From Hippasteria phrygiana (lineage: Eukaryota > Echinodermata > Asteroidea > Valvatida > Goniasteridae): a stretch of 64,000 bases of DNA. Below, piece after piece: positions 22,837-36,630 of the stretch; within the stretch, counting starts at the first letter, position 1, and every line of letters begins with the position of its first letter. The translations under genes and the position numbers were made by a program. The notes beneath the pieces are model-generated. The model had not been told where the DNA came from, did no database searches, and saw nothing but the letters and a program-made list of their open reading frames with translations. Location: contig JAZGUH010000713.1 of assembly GCA_037893225.1 (NCBI GenBank), positions 496,001 through 560,000 of the forward strand. Reading direction: 5' to 3'.

Positions 22837-25129
22837 CTGAGCCAAAAGGAAAGATGACACCAAAAAGTATTTATTATTCCACGGTGTTTAGATTGAAATT
22901 TTCAATTCACTAAAAGTTTCAGAATACATGCTAGTGATCTTGATGACATGCAAATACTGAAAACTGTAAGTGTAAGTGTCAAAACATTTTTTTGTAATGC
23001 TTTGGGAGACAGGAATTAGGGGTAAATCAAAATATACCTTTAAAAAAAAATCATCTATAGCCCATTGCCATGGTAACCAATCATTTTGTATTTTGGGGTT
23101 TTCGGGGTCCAACTTTTCAGGAAAATATTCTGATATCTATGGTAAGTTCACTGTTTGAATTTTAACTATGGGGTAAAAACTGCAGATCTTCAGGCTGCAA
23201 AGGTAAATAACATTTAAACATGTAAATTGCCTTTCATTTTTTTTAAAGTAAGAGCAAGCATGATTCTTCTCAAAATTTGTTAAAAATAGCAAACAAAATG
23301 CATGTTTCCACAGCAACGGGCTATAGATGGTCTTATCAGGGTTTGGTTAAATACTCTCCAAGTCCTTTCATCCCACAAAGTATACCAAAAGATATTTGGA
23401 CTGTGAACAGTTTAATACGTATTCACATTAAGTATTTATGTGAGAAGACTTAAATATTTATGATATTTTTCCAATTCTTCCTTTGCCACAAAAAAACAAC
23501 GTAGAATTTTGCAGTTGTGGATCAAAATTGAAGGGACACAGTGTCTGGCAATCCCTTAATATTTTATCTTTGTGATTTGTCCTTAATCACTTTTCCAATT
23601 TTTTCCGCCAAAAAAACCAAGTATGTTGTTACAATCAAAGAGGGAAAAACAATTTGTTTCTTGTCCTCCAACGCATCCCCAGCAATAAATTCTACCGAAC
23701 TACAGCATTGTTCTCATTACAGCTGAACTAATGCTTTAATTTCCTTCCCCAGGTATATCCTATAAATTTATTAATTTCTCTAATGTGATTTGGTTTCATA
23801 CACGTATGGACAAACAAGTCGGTTGAGCAAACACTGGCTGAATTCGCTGAATGAAAGTAGTCTTCAGATCAGCTCATACATTACACCAACGAAAAGCAAA
23901 GTGAATTTTGCAATGTCAACGATTGTTCACTTGCCGACGTTTCCTTGCTCAGTGATGTTTGCTGTTATGACAAATTGGCTTTGGTCTCAATTTTGTGTAA
24001 AGTGTGAAATGGAAGTTTTTCGACTAGAATTTTTCAAGGGGTAATCATGCATGTTGTTATATTCTACTTTTTAAAAATCTTCCTTTTTTTTTTTTTGGGT
24101 GTTTTTCAGAGCTAACGTTTTGTAGCATCTAATATACTGTGTGGCTTTTATCTCTTGAAACGGCATCAGACCGGTAACATATTACTTTGGGGAGCAAAAT
24201 TACTTCTCTTTTGGTTAAACATTTGATAAAATTCATTGCATATAAACCAAATAGGGAGAACGGAAAGAGAGAATGGAACTTTTTGAACACTGAAATATTT
24301 AGAAAGACTTTTTTTTTTTTGTTTTTTTTTGCCTGGCAGATTTTTTTCATAAATGCCCTGGGCCGAATTTCGTGAAGTTGGTTAAAGCAACACATGTTGC
24401 TGGGTAAATACAAAAAAGCTACCGTGAACCAGTCACACAGCACACACTGCAACAGCATTTTGGCCGGTAACCTGTTTTGGCTACGAAACTATTTTCTGTG
24501 CTCAACCAATTTGGTACTAAGCATCTTTAACCAGTCCCTGTCCGGCAGCTGAAAAATGTAAACCCCTTCCTCCGACCCTTCCCATCCCCCCAAAAATATG
24601 TCCACAAGTAAGGTTTGGTCATTTGGAAAAGTTTAGGGCATTTCTCAAAGCAAGTCCAATTTAACAGCAGGTTTCTGAAACTGGCCAATACCCACTGAAT
24701 CATTTTTTTTTATGTCAATCCACTTAGTGATAATTGCATTCATGTTTACATCCCTGTCCACCCCACAACCAATTAGTCCTAACCTGCTGTAAATGATTAA
24801 TCACACATTAGCAAATTGGCAAACTGATAAGAAGAAAAGTAGGGACATGGAAACCCATTGATTCATTGTTGTGAAATCATCAAGTGCCAGCAGAAACCAA
24901 ACCAATATCGTTATTGACTATTAAGAAATACCACCACCAGCACATCAGTATATCTCCATAAAGAGCAAAACTGAACACTGCAAAATAAAATACAATAGAG
25001 TAACATAAAATTGTTCCTATGGGAAAGATACTGTTCGAAAAGCAAAACAAACAAAATAAAAAAGGGGGGATGCAAAAATAGAGAAAGCAAGGGAAAGAAA
25101 GGAAGTAAGTAAAGGTAAGTAAGCGCTGA

Positions 25130-25225
25130 TATCGCGTGGTCCAGGGCCTGATGAACGGGGTAATAATTGTAAAGCGCTTTGAGATCGTTGATACGATGGA
25201 AAGCGCTATATAAGCATAACAATTA
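25130..25225. repeat. Repeat with paired 'aagcgct' motifs
   Basis: The phrases 'attgtaaagcgctttgagatcg' and 'gatggaaagcgctatataagc' occur 20 bp apart. Very similar pairs are dispersed in many animal genomes as parts of short interspersed elements. Classification beyond that is not possible here. Confidence 0.4.
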
Positions 25226-28200
25226 AAGGTGTAAATTATACCAATGTCACCGAGCTGATAAACGCACAAACTCAGGAAGTGGTTAAGCAATACAGGTTAC
25301 CAGCTAAAAAGTCACAGGCATGTCCTGCTAATGACTGGTTCCCTGCTTTATCTTCCTGGGCACATACAACTGGGTGAACAATATTGTGTTAAATACCTTA
25401 TGAAACCGTCTGCCAAAAAAAAAGAATTATCTCCTGAAAAAGAATTTTTCCCACGACTTTCCATAATCAATTTTTTGTGAAATATAAATACAAATTGAGA
25501 GTGGTTCTGTGAAGTTTTTTAAAAAATGACTTGTACGTGTACATTGTAAAAAGCTCAAAACTTTGCCGAGTAACTCTTAGGGTTTCTTATAACCTTTTTG
25601 GGGGGATTCTTTCTGGAAACTTTCCCTCCTTCCATACAACTTGAATTTAAAACATGGCCAGGTTTGATAAGTTTTCCTGTGAATTATTAGACTTTTTTCG
25701 GCATTTTCATATGAAGAAAACTACAAGAAATCCAAGCTAGCCTTATGTACACTGATCGTACCACTGCACAGCGAGACACTCAACACAAACAAGCTCATGA
25801 AACACCAACAAGCTGACTCAAATAGAACTCACACTCATTTCTCAAACTGTAGTACTTTCCTGTACTTTTATACTCATAAGGCCAAAACAAAAGTAGTTCT
25901 GCTTCCGATTACATGGCAACTGAAAATAGGGTAGGTAGGTAGGAACAAAAATGTTGGCACTTTTTTTTGTGCTGATCATATGTAGGTGTCTATGTGTAGT
26001 CAAGGTTTAAAGGTAGTATTTACAGCATTTATGTTTTGTTTTTTTAATTTAATTTTTTTCTAAAAAAATTACGGTCGCGCCGTTAAAAAAGAGTAGGTAG
26101 GGTAACCGGAAGCAGAACTATTTTTTTAAGGCCTAATCCTAACTCACAAAAACACTTATATGACTTATCCAACGTTGGTTTTTAGTTCTGCACAGGTGTC
26201 TTGCAATGCCCACATGGCTTATTATACGTGAATCAATTATTCAGCTGTATCAATTAACAATAAATGAAAAGTGCTTTACGTTATCCATATTGTGGATCTA
26301 CAAAGAATTATTCCATGTCCGCCTGTTGTTCATAATGGTGTCTTTGTAACAAAGAAGATTACCCATGCACGATGGTGGCTGCGCACACGACGGTGGCTGC
26401 GCACATATAACTTTAAAAAGCACTTAGTACCTACGCTATAAAGTAAGCAATGTATTTCTTTTCTGTGCTTCAACTGCACGTTCAACTTACTGTACACATC
26501 AAACTGTAGCATCATTCTCAAGTTCTTTTTGGCGTCATTTCTTTTGTACAATCAGCCGAGCTCATGACCTGACTGTACTAGACTACACCACACTGACACA
26601 AGCTCACACAAAAACCACATACATTTGCAAGAAGGCCATTGCAAGGAGAACGAAATAAAAGAAGTCAAATCCGGAAACAAATTGAGCAAGACAGAGCTCC
26701 CAACACCCGCAAGTAAGCTGAAACAAGGCAGGCCCGCAAGGTTAGGGCCAAGAAGGCAAAACTGACGAGAGGCCGAAGCCTCTTACAGGCTGACGCAGCC
26801 ACACACTAGCCCCAATGTACACAGCTCCACATCTATCTTGTATTTTACATATAACCAGCCCCCCCCCCCCCCCACCCCATCCAACCCAAACATTTATATC
26901 AAGGATACAACTCATACACACTCAGATGTTTCAAAATGTGCAATAGAAACAATGACACTAATTAGGTTGGAAGTGCGCTGATAAACAAGGAAAGTTTTTT
27001 CCTTTTGTTTATTGCTTGGGAGCTTTGTTTTTGGTTTGTCGGGGGAAAGAGGGGTCAGCCATTAAATGTATTATTTTTTTTAAAATCTGATTGAACCAAA
27101 TTTAATTCCATACCCTTGTAATACTAAGCTCACCAATGATGACAATGTGAATGGACCAGACCAACACAAATGGGGGTGTTATGAGTGCAGGGGGAGGCGG
27201 GCCTGTAGAGCATTTTATGAAATCAAGAGAGATAGAGAGTGACAGAAAAAACAACGGCTTGTTCCTTCAGTGGAATTGTCGTACACTACATGCAAATCAT
27301 GGAAAATGTTAGCATCATACATTAGTGTTAATAAGTTAGACCAGCTGTCCAGCATAAGTTAGACAATTGTTAATAAGCCAGTTCGGTATCTCAAAGGTCA
27401 AAGGTTATTCGGGATAATTGCTGACGTAATGGGCAAATTGTTTAGCTGGTACTCCTGTTGGCATTGCATACTTTCCTCACAATTTCTTCACCGGTACCCT
27501 GATGCACACAAATTTGCCAAGCGTGGCAACATTTGCTTAGCAACATCAGGTCACCAGCCGAAATCTCATCTGATGTACATCATTTTGCAACTGGTACTCA
27601 GCTAATTATCTGCTTGGCAGGTAAATCTGCTATGAGCAGTGTTTTCTGCCCAGCAACTCCATGAAATTTGGCACGAGCTCAAGTTTTTAAATCAGCTTAA
27701 TCCTGTGGATATTCCAACCAGGTAATAATCTGGGATTAATTTGAAATTGAAGCTTCCTGTCTTGATGATGGCTGCAAGGACTCTACAACAGTCCGGTGCC
27801 AGTCGTTGCTGTGCTCAAAGTTTTGGTTTATTCCTCAAAGCAAGTGAAAAAGTTGGTTGACTAATTTTGCTTTGATCCCCGATTTTTGTTTTTCCATTTC
27901 AGGTTATTCGTCAAGTTGTTCAACATGAACATTGCGACATCCAACTTTTATCTGCCAAGTGAAGCTAAAAAAAATAGACCCAGGCTTACACGTACCGATA
28001 GCGGCTTTGAAATAGAAGATTTGGTTTAAGAATCCCGACCTAAGTCATAAGTTGAAAAAAAAATAATGTACATCACATACTGGGCAGGCAGCACAAGTTT
28101 GGACAATCTAGTCATCTGGTGTCCCTTAAACCATTCAGTAATTCTTGGATTATGAAGTCCACTCCCCATTTTTCGAGGGTTATTGGAAAGCTAATGTTTA

Positions 28201-30061
28201 GTTGGTTGCATTCTGCATCAGCTTGTAGGTGGTTGTTCATGTAAAGTTTGAACAGGCTATGATAGCGAGTCTAAGTCCGACACCTTCAGCTGGCTCTTTG
28301 TTAAATACATGCTGTTAAATCCAACACCAACGGTAGTATATTTCTTACTCATGCAAGCGTGCAAGCAAGCGTGCAAGTACAGGCATTTCATGACATAAAT
28401 ACTTGGGTAAAAATAAAAGACACACACACAAAACAAAATTAAACTTCAGGAACAAGTCGCTTTTTTTTGGTATCGCTATTGTAGGCCGTCAGGCCCTTGA
28501 AGAAACAGAGAGAGTTTGGTCAACTACCTCGGAGACGGACTCATGTATCCAGGGAGGCATTGGAACGGGCTGCGGAGAGCTCGGACGATTGCGTTTGCTC
28601 TTGTGTCGGCCCGCCGGCCCGTTTCGCTACAAGGAGGGAAAAAGAAAGCATTCGAGGAGAAGAGAAAAAAAAACAGACAGCCCTGAGATGGTTTGTCGTC
28701 TTCGATGTTGTGGTACTGATAACCAGAGATGATACTCTCCACAGTGGAAATTGTGTTCTTTTATCTTTTTTTTCTTACTCTGCATAATCATTTTGGACAA
28801 GCAGTTTTTGCTTTGCTGAAAATGCACAAATCTTTTCTTTTTACAATAATCTTTAAGACTGGTATAACATTGGTATTTCCCCCAAAACCATGAGGTAAAA
28901 TGGCTACATTGACCGAGGTTGCAGCATAGGGAATAAGTGTGCAAATTTGGCTGATAGCAGACTGGAAGTTTCTAATCTTTCTTTGAAGGGGATCAGCTAG
29001 ATGTAAGATAAAACAAATGTCACTTTTAGAAGTCACAACTCTTAGAAAATTTGAAACTTTTAGTCATCGGCAAAATGAGATACAGTATACACTAGAATGG
29101 TGCTCCAGTGAATATCATGTAACCCAAAAAATTTGAAAAAAGTTCTGGATAGTGGTACTTTGGTATAATAAACAAACGGTCTGTATTGAGTAGAGATTTG
29201 GGACTATTACAGCAAAATGTTTGGGATAGCAATGTTCAGAATGGCAAAGTTCTCTGTATTTGCATATTGGTTAATCTTTCATCTTCCAATGATGAGCACT
29301 TGGTTCAAGACAAACAAACCCAATACCAGGAAAAAAAAATGCAAACTCAATTTTAACTGTAAAAAAACTCAAATCAGACTTATCTGTTTTTTTGTGGTTT
29401 TTTTTAATGCTGGAATTGAAAACGTGGTCAGTACCATCTCTGAGAACGGGGGATGGAACATGCACAAATGAATGGAAATAGTGAGTTCTGGGGGAGGGGG
29501 GAAACAGATGAACAAGTCGCTCTTGGTAGACATACAAGAATTGCCCGGGAAACAACCAGTTGATTGCAACTCTGCCAACAACTCATTCACGACGGGAAAC
29601 CTCGGGTTTCCAAATCATTGCAAAATCTAAAACGGAGGGTCTTCAGTTAAGAAGTGCGTACATTTTTATTTTTAAAAACTAAACAAAGAAAAAGAAAAAA
29701 ACAATGAATAAAACCAGGTTTTTCACAGGGAAAATGATGTTAAAATCCGAGCAATGGTTAGATCAAGCTTATCCGACATGCTGGTTAGTCCATGCAAAGA
29801 CGGTTACTATGGTTACTGGTCGGTCCATTCCTCACACTAAGCCATGCTCACTGTCCGCACGTCAAGTTACGACACCAGTAGGGTGCCGATGCTAGGCATT
29901 AACTCGGCCAATGGTGGTAATAAAAAAAAGTAGCGTAACGGCTACCATTCTCTCCCGGAAATCATGAGGTTAATTAGCCTAAAATCAAGTAGACTGGCTA
30001 AAATAAAAGGGACACTAGATAAACATTGTGTGTGTATCAGAAACTTGATCAGGTACTTTGC

Positions 30062-30110
30062 CGGGGGGTGGGGGGGGGGGTGGGGGGGGGGGGGGGTGGG
30101 GGGGGGGGGT
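30062..30110. repeat. G-rich homopolymer-like tract
   Basis: About 49 bases consisting of G runs of up to 14 interrupted by single T residues. It is able to form G-quadruplexes and may be error-prone in assembly. Confidence 0.85.
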
Positions 30111-30966
30111 TGAGGCTTGACTGCTTTTTGTTAACCCCTAAAAGCAGGCGCAACCCCCAGTTTGCTATAGGACAGACAACAAGACACTCATGTACCTTTT
30201 ACCAACATTTTTGTCACAAAAAAAACCCTGAAATTAGAACTGTATAAATTAAATCTATACAAAACAAAGGTACATGAATTAACATTTTGTAAAAGACAAG
30301 ATATCTGATTTTCAAGTTGTATTGTAACTACAAATCCAGAGGGGTCTGGATTCCAGACACACAGTACATCCATTTCAATGGCACAATGAAACAAAGAGGG
30401 GGCCAGCCTAACTTTGTAGCTTCTATCCACTGATCTCTATATAAACTGGATAGCTCTTGGCCATTGTATGCTGTTCAAGCAACTGAAGCCAGTAACCGCC
30501 ACAATTTATTACCACTCCCATTTTACCACTGATCTCTGTGTAAGGAGAACGAGATTTAAAGTAGAGACTGGGGACAAGATTGTCAAACCTGTTGTTTTGG
30601 GAGTGGTAATATGGTGGATGGCGGCTTCAACTTGTACAGCCGATGTGCTATCCAGTTTACATAGAGATCAGTGCTTCTATCCAACAGACTGCAGCCAGAT
30701 CTTGACACCAGAGGGCGGTATCAGCTGATAAAAAATGATATTTGTTTCGGTCCGTCTTATTTGGATACACAGGAAACGGCAAAATCCCGAATTGGCTTGT
30801 TAAATTATTTCCCGGGTACTCACAAAAAATAGAATAAAAACTGTTTGATCTGTGATTGAAACTCCACGACCTTAAATTGCCATTCAGCATTAACTGTCCG
30901 ATACTGCTATTATTTCTTTTTAGGAGGTGGGGTTTAGAAAAGGAGAGGGGAGGATCTCTGACTTAC

Positions 30967-31127
30967 TGTGGGTACACCTTCCGGCGTAGTGGACATGCTA
31001 TAGCTGCCCGGTGATGATTTCTTCTTAGAGCTGCCCGACATGTTGCCTGACATGCTTCCTCCACCTGCTGGCAAGCTTGTGGAGGATTTGCGCTTCCGAC
31101 GCTTCGGTTGTGTTCTGTTTGTTTCGG
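30967..31127 (-). CDS. LDB1: LIM domain-binding protein, NLS exon
   Basis: Between the acceptor 'taatctatctccag' and the donor ACA-GTAAGT lie 53 codons including TQPKRRKRKSS. The basic cluster KRRKRK at residues about 269-274 is the conserved nuclear localisation signal of LDB proteins. It is followed by a serine/glycine stretch and SGSSKKKSSP, also shared with vertebrate LDB1/LDB2. The first codon (Ala) is completed across the splice from the exon at 31,844. Confidence 0.92.
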
Positions 31128-31175
31128 CTGGAGATAGATTAAAAGGACCACGTCGGCTTACTCACATTGTACATC

Positions 31176-31294
31176 AATGTCTTGCAGAAATCAATGTCTT
31201 GCAGAAATCAATGTCTTGCAGAAATCAATGTCTTGCAGAAATCAATGTCTTGCAGAAATCAATGTCTTGCAGAAATCAATGTCTTGCAGAAATC
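31176..31294. repeat. 17-bp tandem repeat, seven copies
   Basis: AATGTCTTGCAGAAATC is repeated seven times without a mismatch, directly upstream (in the intron) of the LDB exon at 30,967-31,127. Each unit contains CTTGCAG on the plus strand. There are no unique spacers, so it is not a CRISPR array. Perfect identity points to recent expansion. Confidence 0.95.
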
Positions 31295-31843
31295 AGTGTG
31301 TTGTCACTTCTATAGAGCACCAACTGACATCAATGCATAATATCTTTCAAGATACAACCAGACTGGTTCAAACCGCCCAAAATTACTGCATGAGTGATGT
31401 GCTTTGAGTAACCCTTGTTCGGATAAGCGCTATAACTTCCAACTTGTTTCGAAATTGATGCCGTTTTCATTCTCGTATAGTCGTATTACATGTAAACAGG
31501 GTTGAATAATGGAGTAAGTAATCTTTTTGAATGCACAAGTGTTCTGCTAAGTTTTTAAAGTGGTTGAGAACATCACAATGCATTATGGGTAGATCAATAT
31601 ATTAAAAAAATAATAATAATCTGCAGCAAGAATATAGCATCTTTCCAAAGTCATTCACCTAGATATAAACTCCCCATCATGATTTTTGGTTGAGGATTGT
31701 GGCAAACCAACATTTTTTTTGGGGGGGGGGGGGGGGGGGACTTCAAATGTGATGCAAATCTTACTATCTCAACTGCCAAGCCTGTTACTATTTCTCAAAA
31801 ATCGAGTTGGACACGCATTCTCTTGTAGACTCTATGAACATAC

Positions 31844-31967
31844 CTGGGGGGGCTACCATCCGCTGCCATTTCTGGAAGAGGGTCGCCTTGAGACAGTCTC
31901 TGGGACTGAGGTTGTAGGCCTTGTGACGAGACATCAGCTCCTGCATTGGCTCTAGAATCACACACAG
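31844..31967 (-). CDS. LDB1: LIM domain-binding protein, exon with LCVILEPMQELMSRH
   Basis: The acceptor GTGTCTAG is followed by LCVILEPMQELMSRHKAYNL, SPRDCLKATL and FQKWQRMVAPP, essentially the vertebrate LDB sequence. It then ends with one extra G before GTATGT (phase 1). The segment lies between the dimerisation domain and the nuclear localisation signal and includes the region called LCCD, which in other animals binds SSDP/SSBP cofactors. It encodes residues about 220-260. Confidence 0.95.
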
Positions 31968-32047
31968 CTAGACACCCAGACAGACAGACAAACATACTCA
32001 TCAACTTTAATGATAGAAAATGGCACAAGTTTTAAAAACAATTCAAA

Positions 32048-32136
32048 GTGAACAAAGAGGAAGATTTGGTAGGAGCAGGATTTGAACCTGCGACCTCTGG
32101 AATAACATACCAGTGCTCTACCAACTGAGCTATGTG
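32048..32136 (-). mobile_element. tRNA-derived SINE
   Basis: On the minus strand, 'catagctcagttggtagagc' (A box) and 'ggttcaaatcctgctcctacca' (B box plus acceptor-like end) are followed by 'aatcttcctctttgttcac'. The tRNA-like head and the tail 'ctttgttcac' match the copies at 44,845 and 19,391. Plain Us and mismatches in the stems argue against a working tRNA. A G run abuts its 5' end. Confidence 0.75.
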
Positions 32137-32760
32137 GGGGGGGGGGGGGTAGCCTAGTCAGTATAAACAAAAGAGGAACAATGGGAGGTCCGCGATTGCC
32201 GGTGTTTAACACTTGTGAGTTTGTATATGCCGGCAATCGTGGACCTAGGACAAAAGAATTCGAGCGTAGACAAAGGGGTCCACGTTTGACCTAACGTCCA
32301 CGATTGAAAATCGTGTACAAAACCAATGGGAGGCCTTCCGAAAAAGTTAGAGTATAAACAAAAGAGGAACAATGGGAGGTCCACGATTGCACCAGTTTAC
32401 ATGACTGTGTGTGTGTGTGTGTGTGTGGGCGCGTTGGCGTATTCAAACCGCGGACGTAAAATGCCAGAGAACAAAAGAGAACAATATCGTCCGCGATTCC
32501 CAGCATACGTCCGCGATTGGAAGTGTGTACAAAGTCTATGGAGGCCTTCCGAAAAAGTTAGAGTATAAACAAAAGAGGAACAATGGGACGTCCGCGTTTG
32601 GAGGTCGGTACACGACTGTGTGTGTGTGTGTGCCAACCAACAAGGCAACAGCTTTTGTAAGATCTTTAAACCATGAAAGGTTGCAGGACCGGAGAATACG
32701 TAATGCAGTGGACTTACAGGAGGTGCTTTCTTGAGGGAAAAGGGCAATTAAAATGCACAT
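32137..32760. repeat. Degenerate tandem duplication with (GT)n tracts
   Basis: The phrase 'gtataaacaaaagaggaacaatggga' followed by 'ggtccgcgatt' or a variant occurs at about 32,160, 32,352 and 32,564. The last two are preceded by 'ggaggccttccgaaaaagttaga' and followed by GT dinucleotide runs (32,405-32,427 and 32,617-32,632). The unit is about 200 bp. It is intronic and non-coding. Confidence 0.75.
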
Positions 32761-33531
32761 AGGAAACAGATGCAATTAAATCAGAACCACTCCGACTGTC
32801 GAAACTAATTATTGTCAGAAATGTATAACCTAGAAGCAAGATTGGGTGAGAACTATCATGACTATAGTTAAATATCGTGGATATTTGATGTTGGACTACG
32901 TACAGCTTTGCCTGAATCTTGCCTAGTCAACGTCTAGTTGATCATCTGAAACCAGCTTACAGGGCACTGACACACTGGTTATCAATACGTTTAGTAACGT
33001 TTGCATGCTCAAGTGTGACAACGGAACAGCATGAACAGGGGACCAGTGACGCGATAGTTCAAATAGCTATCATTGTGGCCACCTGTCCTTTGTGGCCATG
33101 TTTTGGTTGCTTGGGTGGCCACGTTACACAGGTTTGACTATCAGTTTCAACAACAGACCGTCCTTTCGGGCAAGTGAGAGTAATATAACAATGCCAGAGT
33201 AGAATCATAGTTATTTCAAGTTTAATGAAGTAGATTTAGAGATAACCTTACTTCAATAAAAAATTCTAACAATTTTATTTCTGAAATAAAGCATTTATGT
33301 AAACTGACATCAATAACCATAATTCATGTTACTGATTTTATGTTTAATGAAGCGTCTTTTCAAATTTAGTAACCTTGCTCCAATTAAAAATTAAAGATTG
33401 TAAAAATGTAATTTTGGATAACTGCGAATACACGTTATGCACCTCCATTTATTAACAAAAAAATGTCCCACCGTTGTGTTAATTTTCGATAGTAGAATGA
33501 GGGAAGAGGGAGTGACAGATGAGTGACTTAC

Positions 33532-33609
33532 CCTGAGATAGTTGAGGGTGACGTTGGTCAACCCTTGCCTAGTGATGTTCTTAGATAGCTGCTCCATCAT
33601 TGCTGGGTC
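33532..33609 (-). CDS. LDB1: LIM domain-binding protein, exon with LSKNITRQGLTN
   Basis: The acceptor ATTCTCAG is followed by 26 codons, DPAMMEQLSKNITRQGLTNV and then TLNYLR, ending AGG before GTAAGT (phase 0). It matches the DPQ..LDQLSKNITR.G..N.TLNYLR segment of vertebrate LDB1/LDB2 and forms the C-terminal part of the conserved dimerisation domain (residues about 194-219). Confidence 0.95.
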
Positions 33610-36600
33610 CTGAGAATGATACTATCATTGTAGAACCAGAGAACACAACCAGAGAACACAACCAGAGAAAGTGCACAAGATCAGAAAATACATAAATGAA
33701 TAAATAAGTAAACGGGACCACTATTTGTCAAATGAGAGTCGTGACAGTGCCGCATGAAATGAGCCTTGGTACATGCAAGTCTGAAGATTGTGATAATTTC
33801 TCTAGCTTCATTTATCCTGTATTTAGATCTGGTAATGGTAAAAATGTTCAGATAGTAAGGTTAGCAAGAACTCCTTTTGTGTCTAGCACTTGGCACAAAA
33901 GGGGAGTTCTTTTTATGACGACAGATTTGTTTGCTGCCCGCAGCGACGACTTTTAGACAAATGGCACCAGCGGGCTAGAGGGGACTTGATAAAAATAGCT
34001 CTCAAAAGTCTCTCAATAGCTCTCAATAGCTCTCATAATTGGCTGTTTTAATTTTACAATATGCAATCTACATAAAACTACATGTACAAAATGACGCAGA
34101 CTTCTCTCAGCAATCAACATCATCTTTAACCATTTTGTTAAGTACACAAGGCATGCAAGCATTTCGGAAGATTGTTGGCGAGCCACGTAACACATGCATT
34201 CATCTTTCATGGAGACCTGAAGACCTTGGTTGGTACAGAACATTTTTTCATCCCAAGCCCACATGTAACGCGGACACGACTTTCACAATCCATTTTTAAT
34301 CAAGTCGAATGATTCAGCAAGGTCCGCCAATTAGCTTGAGATGCCCTGCACTTAAGGAGATTGGTGAAGAATGAAGGATCGCCATCGATACCTGCATTCA
34401 CTCTACAGGTTTATTGATGTCCTGTGGCCCCCCCCCCCCCCCCCCCCCCCACTCTTGCCTAAGATTAATCCAATATGTGCTAAGGAATCCAATTGTTCAT
34501 TGTTAATACCCAATCTCAGGAATGAGTTTCTAGCATTGTTAAGTAATGGGGAATCTTCTCTATTCTACTCTCTGCACCAAATTACATCACTCTTGACAAC
34601 CTGGGAATTTCTTCACTTCACTGAGGAACAATTCTTTGGTTTTAATCATGTCAATGTGACCGACGGCTTAACATGGTGAAAGATTGGGTAGATTTGTCAG
34701 GGAAGACTGTTGGGTGCATGTTGTATCACAAGTTCCAAGATGCCCTGACATATACGAGAATTCGCTGAACAAAATTAGAAGCCATTTTTGCTCTGGTGCC
34801 ACGCTCGCGTGCAGGTTGCCCGTGTTCTTTAATTTCAGTCGTGTACGCATTTTGGCAAGTTGTAAACACCCCGTTGGTCGAAGCTGCATCGAGCGCGTGC
34901 GTAAAATACGCACACGAACGTGGTGCCACCGCAGTAAATGCTTCTAATTTTGGTCGCCGGATTAATCTATAGGGCTCTTTGGGAAAGTCTGTTGGCACCA
35001 ACTGAACTGGACATTTTACATAGCAGGTTGCTAAAAAGTCTCAGAGAGATGCCTACTGACATACATGTATTCATGCAACTTCTCTAACACTGCATCCTAG
35101 GATTGGAGACAAGTTTAAGATCAATCTCAGCTAAGATGCATTGAATGAACAAAATGTTTTAGCAAGACATCTCAAACTGTTAAACTTGGTTTTTTTGCGG
35201 GCAAGGAGGTTGGATAGATGTCTCAAATAGTAAAAGCCTGCAGCCTCAATTCTTTCTGTGTACAAAAATGAATCCACATTGACACAGTTGTAAAGGTGTG
35301 TCCATTTTTTTTTGTCACGAATTCATCCAATTACAAGGCAAAAAACACTCTCGCTAAATGGCTATAAAGAACAAGAAAATCCCAAAAATATTTGTTTAGA
35401 TTAATCACAGATTTTCCAGAAAACAGAAGGGCAGATGATGCGATGAAGGAATGACGGGCAAGGAGCGACACCGATAATTACAGAAGTTCTAGAAAGAACG
35501 AGGAATCATTTACTGTATATCAGGCAAATAATAGATACTTGTATCTTAAGTTTGCTTAAGAAGGAGGTAAAGGAAATTTAGAGGGAAGATGTTCTAGTAA
35601 TTTTCAGGTTTGCAATGCACCTGCTTCATTAGTGTGTCATTTCAAAAGTAGCGGAACTTTTCTCAAGTAACCATGCACTATCCTGACCTCGGAATTATGG
35701 CAAGATCAATCAAAGATGAAGAGGTACATATTCAGCAAGTTCCCATCCATATCGCTGCTAGTCTCTGCTGCAGTTTAATCTCAAAATAGAATTCCTTTGA
35801 TTTGATTTCTTTCCCAGGGAGGGAGGGGGGGCAGGGAAGTACATCAAATATCACTCAATTTGATTACCGCGGTAACAGAGAGAAGCAAGAGGAGACATTT
35901 CCAAACCACTATGCATAGGAACGGAAAACCCATTGATTGTGCGAACTCATTTCACTAAAAGCTCGCCGGTTGCTGCAAACTGTAAAGCGAGAGAGAGAGA
36001 CAAGTTCCCAGGATTCCCCCAGCGTCTACATAATGCATGAAGACTGGGTGATTACCGTATTAGGCTCATCAAGACAAATGGACAGCAATCAAGAAATTGC
36101 AGCCGATTTCTTCCCAAGCGCCGTAAACACACACACATGGCCCAGCCCAGACACTATCATCCCAAACCAAGAAAACTATTATTTGGAGTGCGCATTGTGT
36201 TAACATCAGGGACATGGCAGCTTGAGACTTCGCATTTTGAGAGTGAGGACTGCTCAAGTCTTTCCCCTGCGTTCGAGTCGTCGGTCCGACTTCAACCGTG
36301 CTACGCCCCGATAAGAAGGCCGAGATCTTAAGTGAAAACAAATGTGGTGTTTAAATCTTTGCAAGTTACCCAAAACAGGATATTTCATTTCTCAGACATA
36401 AACGTATTGAGATTAAGAATACGACAATGTGAAATGTTAAAAACAGTACTCTCGGCTTCTGCCTATTCATCAATATCCAAGCTAAATACAACACCATTTA
36501 ACAATGTAAAGTAACTTTCTGTATTATATTTTTATGTCTCCCTTTAATTTCTAAAGTTTCTAAAATATTTCCAAATATTTTTCATTGTAAAACCGACGCC

Positions 36601-36630
36601 ATGGCTGGCTGTTCATGTGGAATATCATAC
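33610..36630 (-). other. LDB intron (3.0 kb)
   Basis: It contains a C run (34,426-34,450), a short direct repeat 'accagagaacacaaccagagaa' at about 33,635-33,670 and otherwise AT-rich sequence. No exon is recognised. Confidence 0.6.

Larger units (their letters stand above)
22837..30966 (-). other. LDB intron (8.1 kb)
   Basis: The last and longest 3' intron of LDB. It contains decayed GGGGCCAATTT-family pieces (about 24,365-24,535 and 27,500-27,680), a segment at about 25,130-25,225 with 'gtaaagcgctttgagat' and 'gaaagcgctatataag', phrases common in animal SINE or MITE ends, a C run at 26,861-26,878, a small GC-rich patch at about 28,490-28,640 and G-rich sequence at 30,062-30,110. I found no convincing additional exon. 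Confidence 0.55.

Noticed and set aside
26400..26556. Possible extra minus-strand exon ending at GTAAGT (about 26,490)
   Set aside because: The donor is good, but the acceptor side lacks a pyrimidine tract and the short peptide has no match to LDB or to the unidentified gene.
28403..28787. Open frames of about 100 codons in a small GC-rich patch
   Set aside because: Overlapping frames on both strands, no domain and no consistent splice sites.
31176..31294. Possible CRISPR array
   Set aside because: Repeats are directly adjacent with no spacers and the setting is eukaryotic. The same applies to the arrays at 39,060-40,035 and 62,121-62,355.
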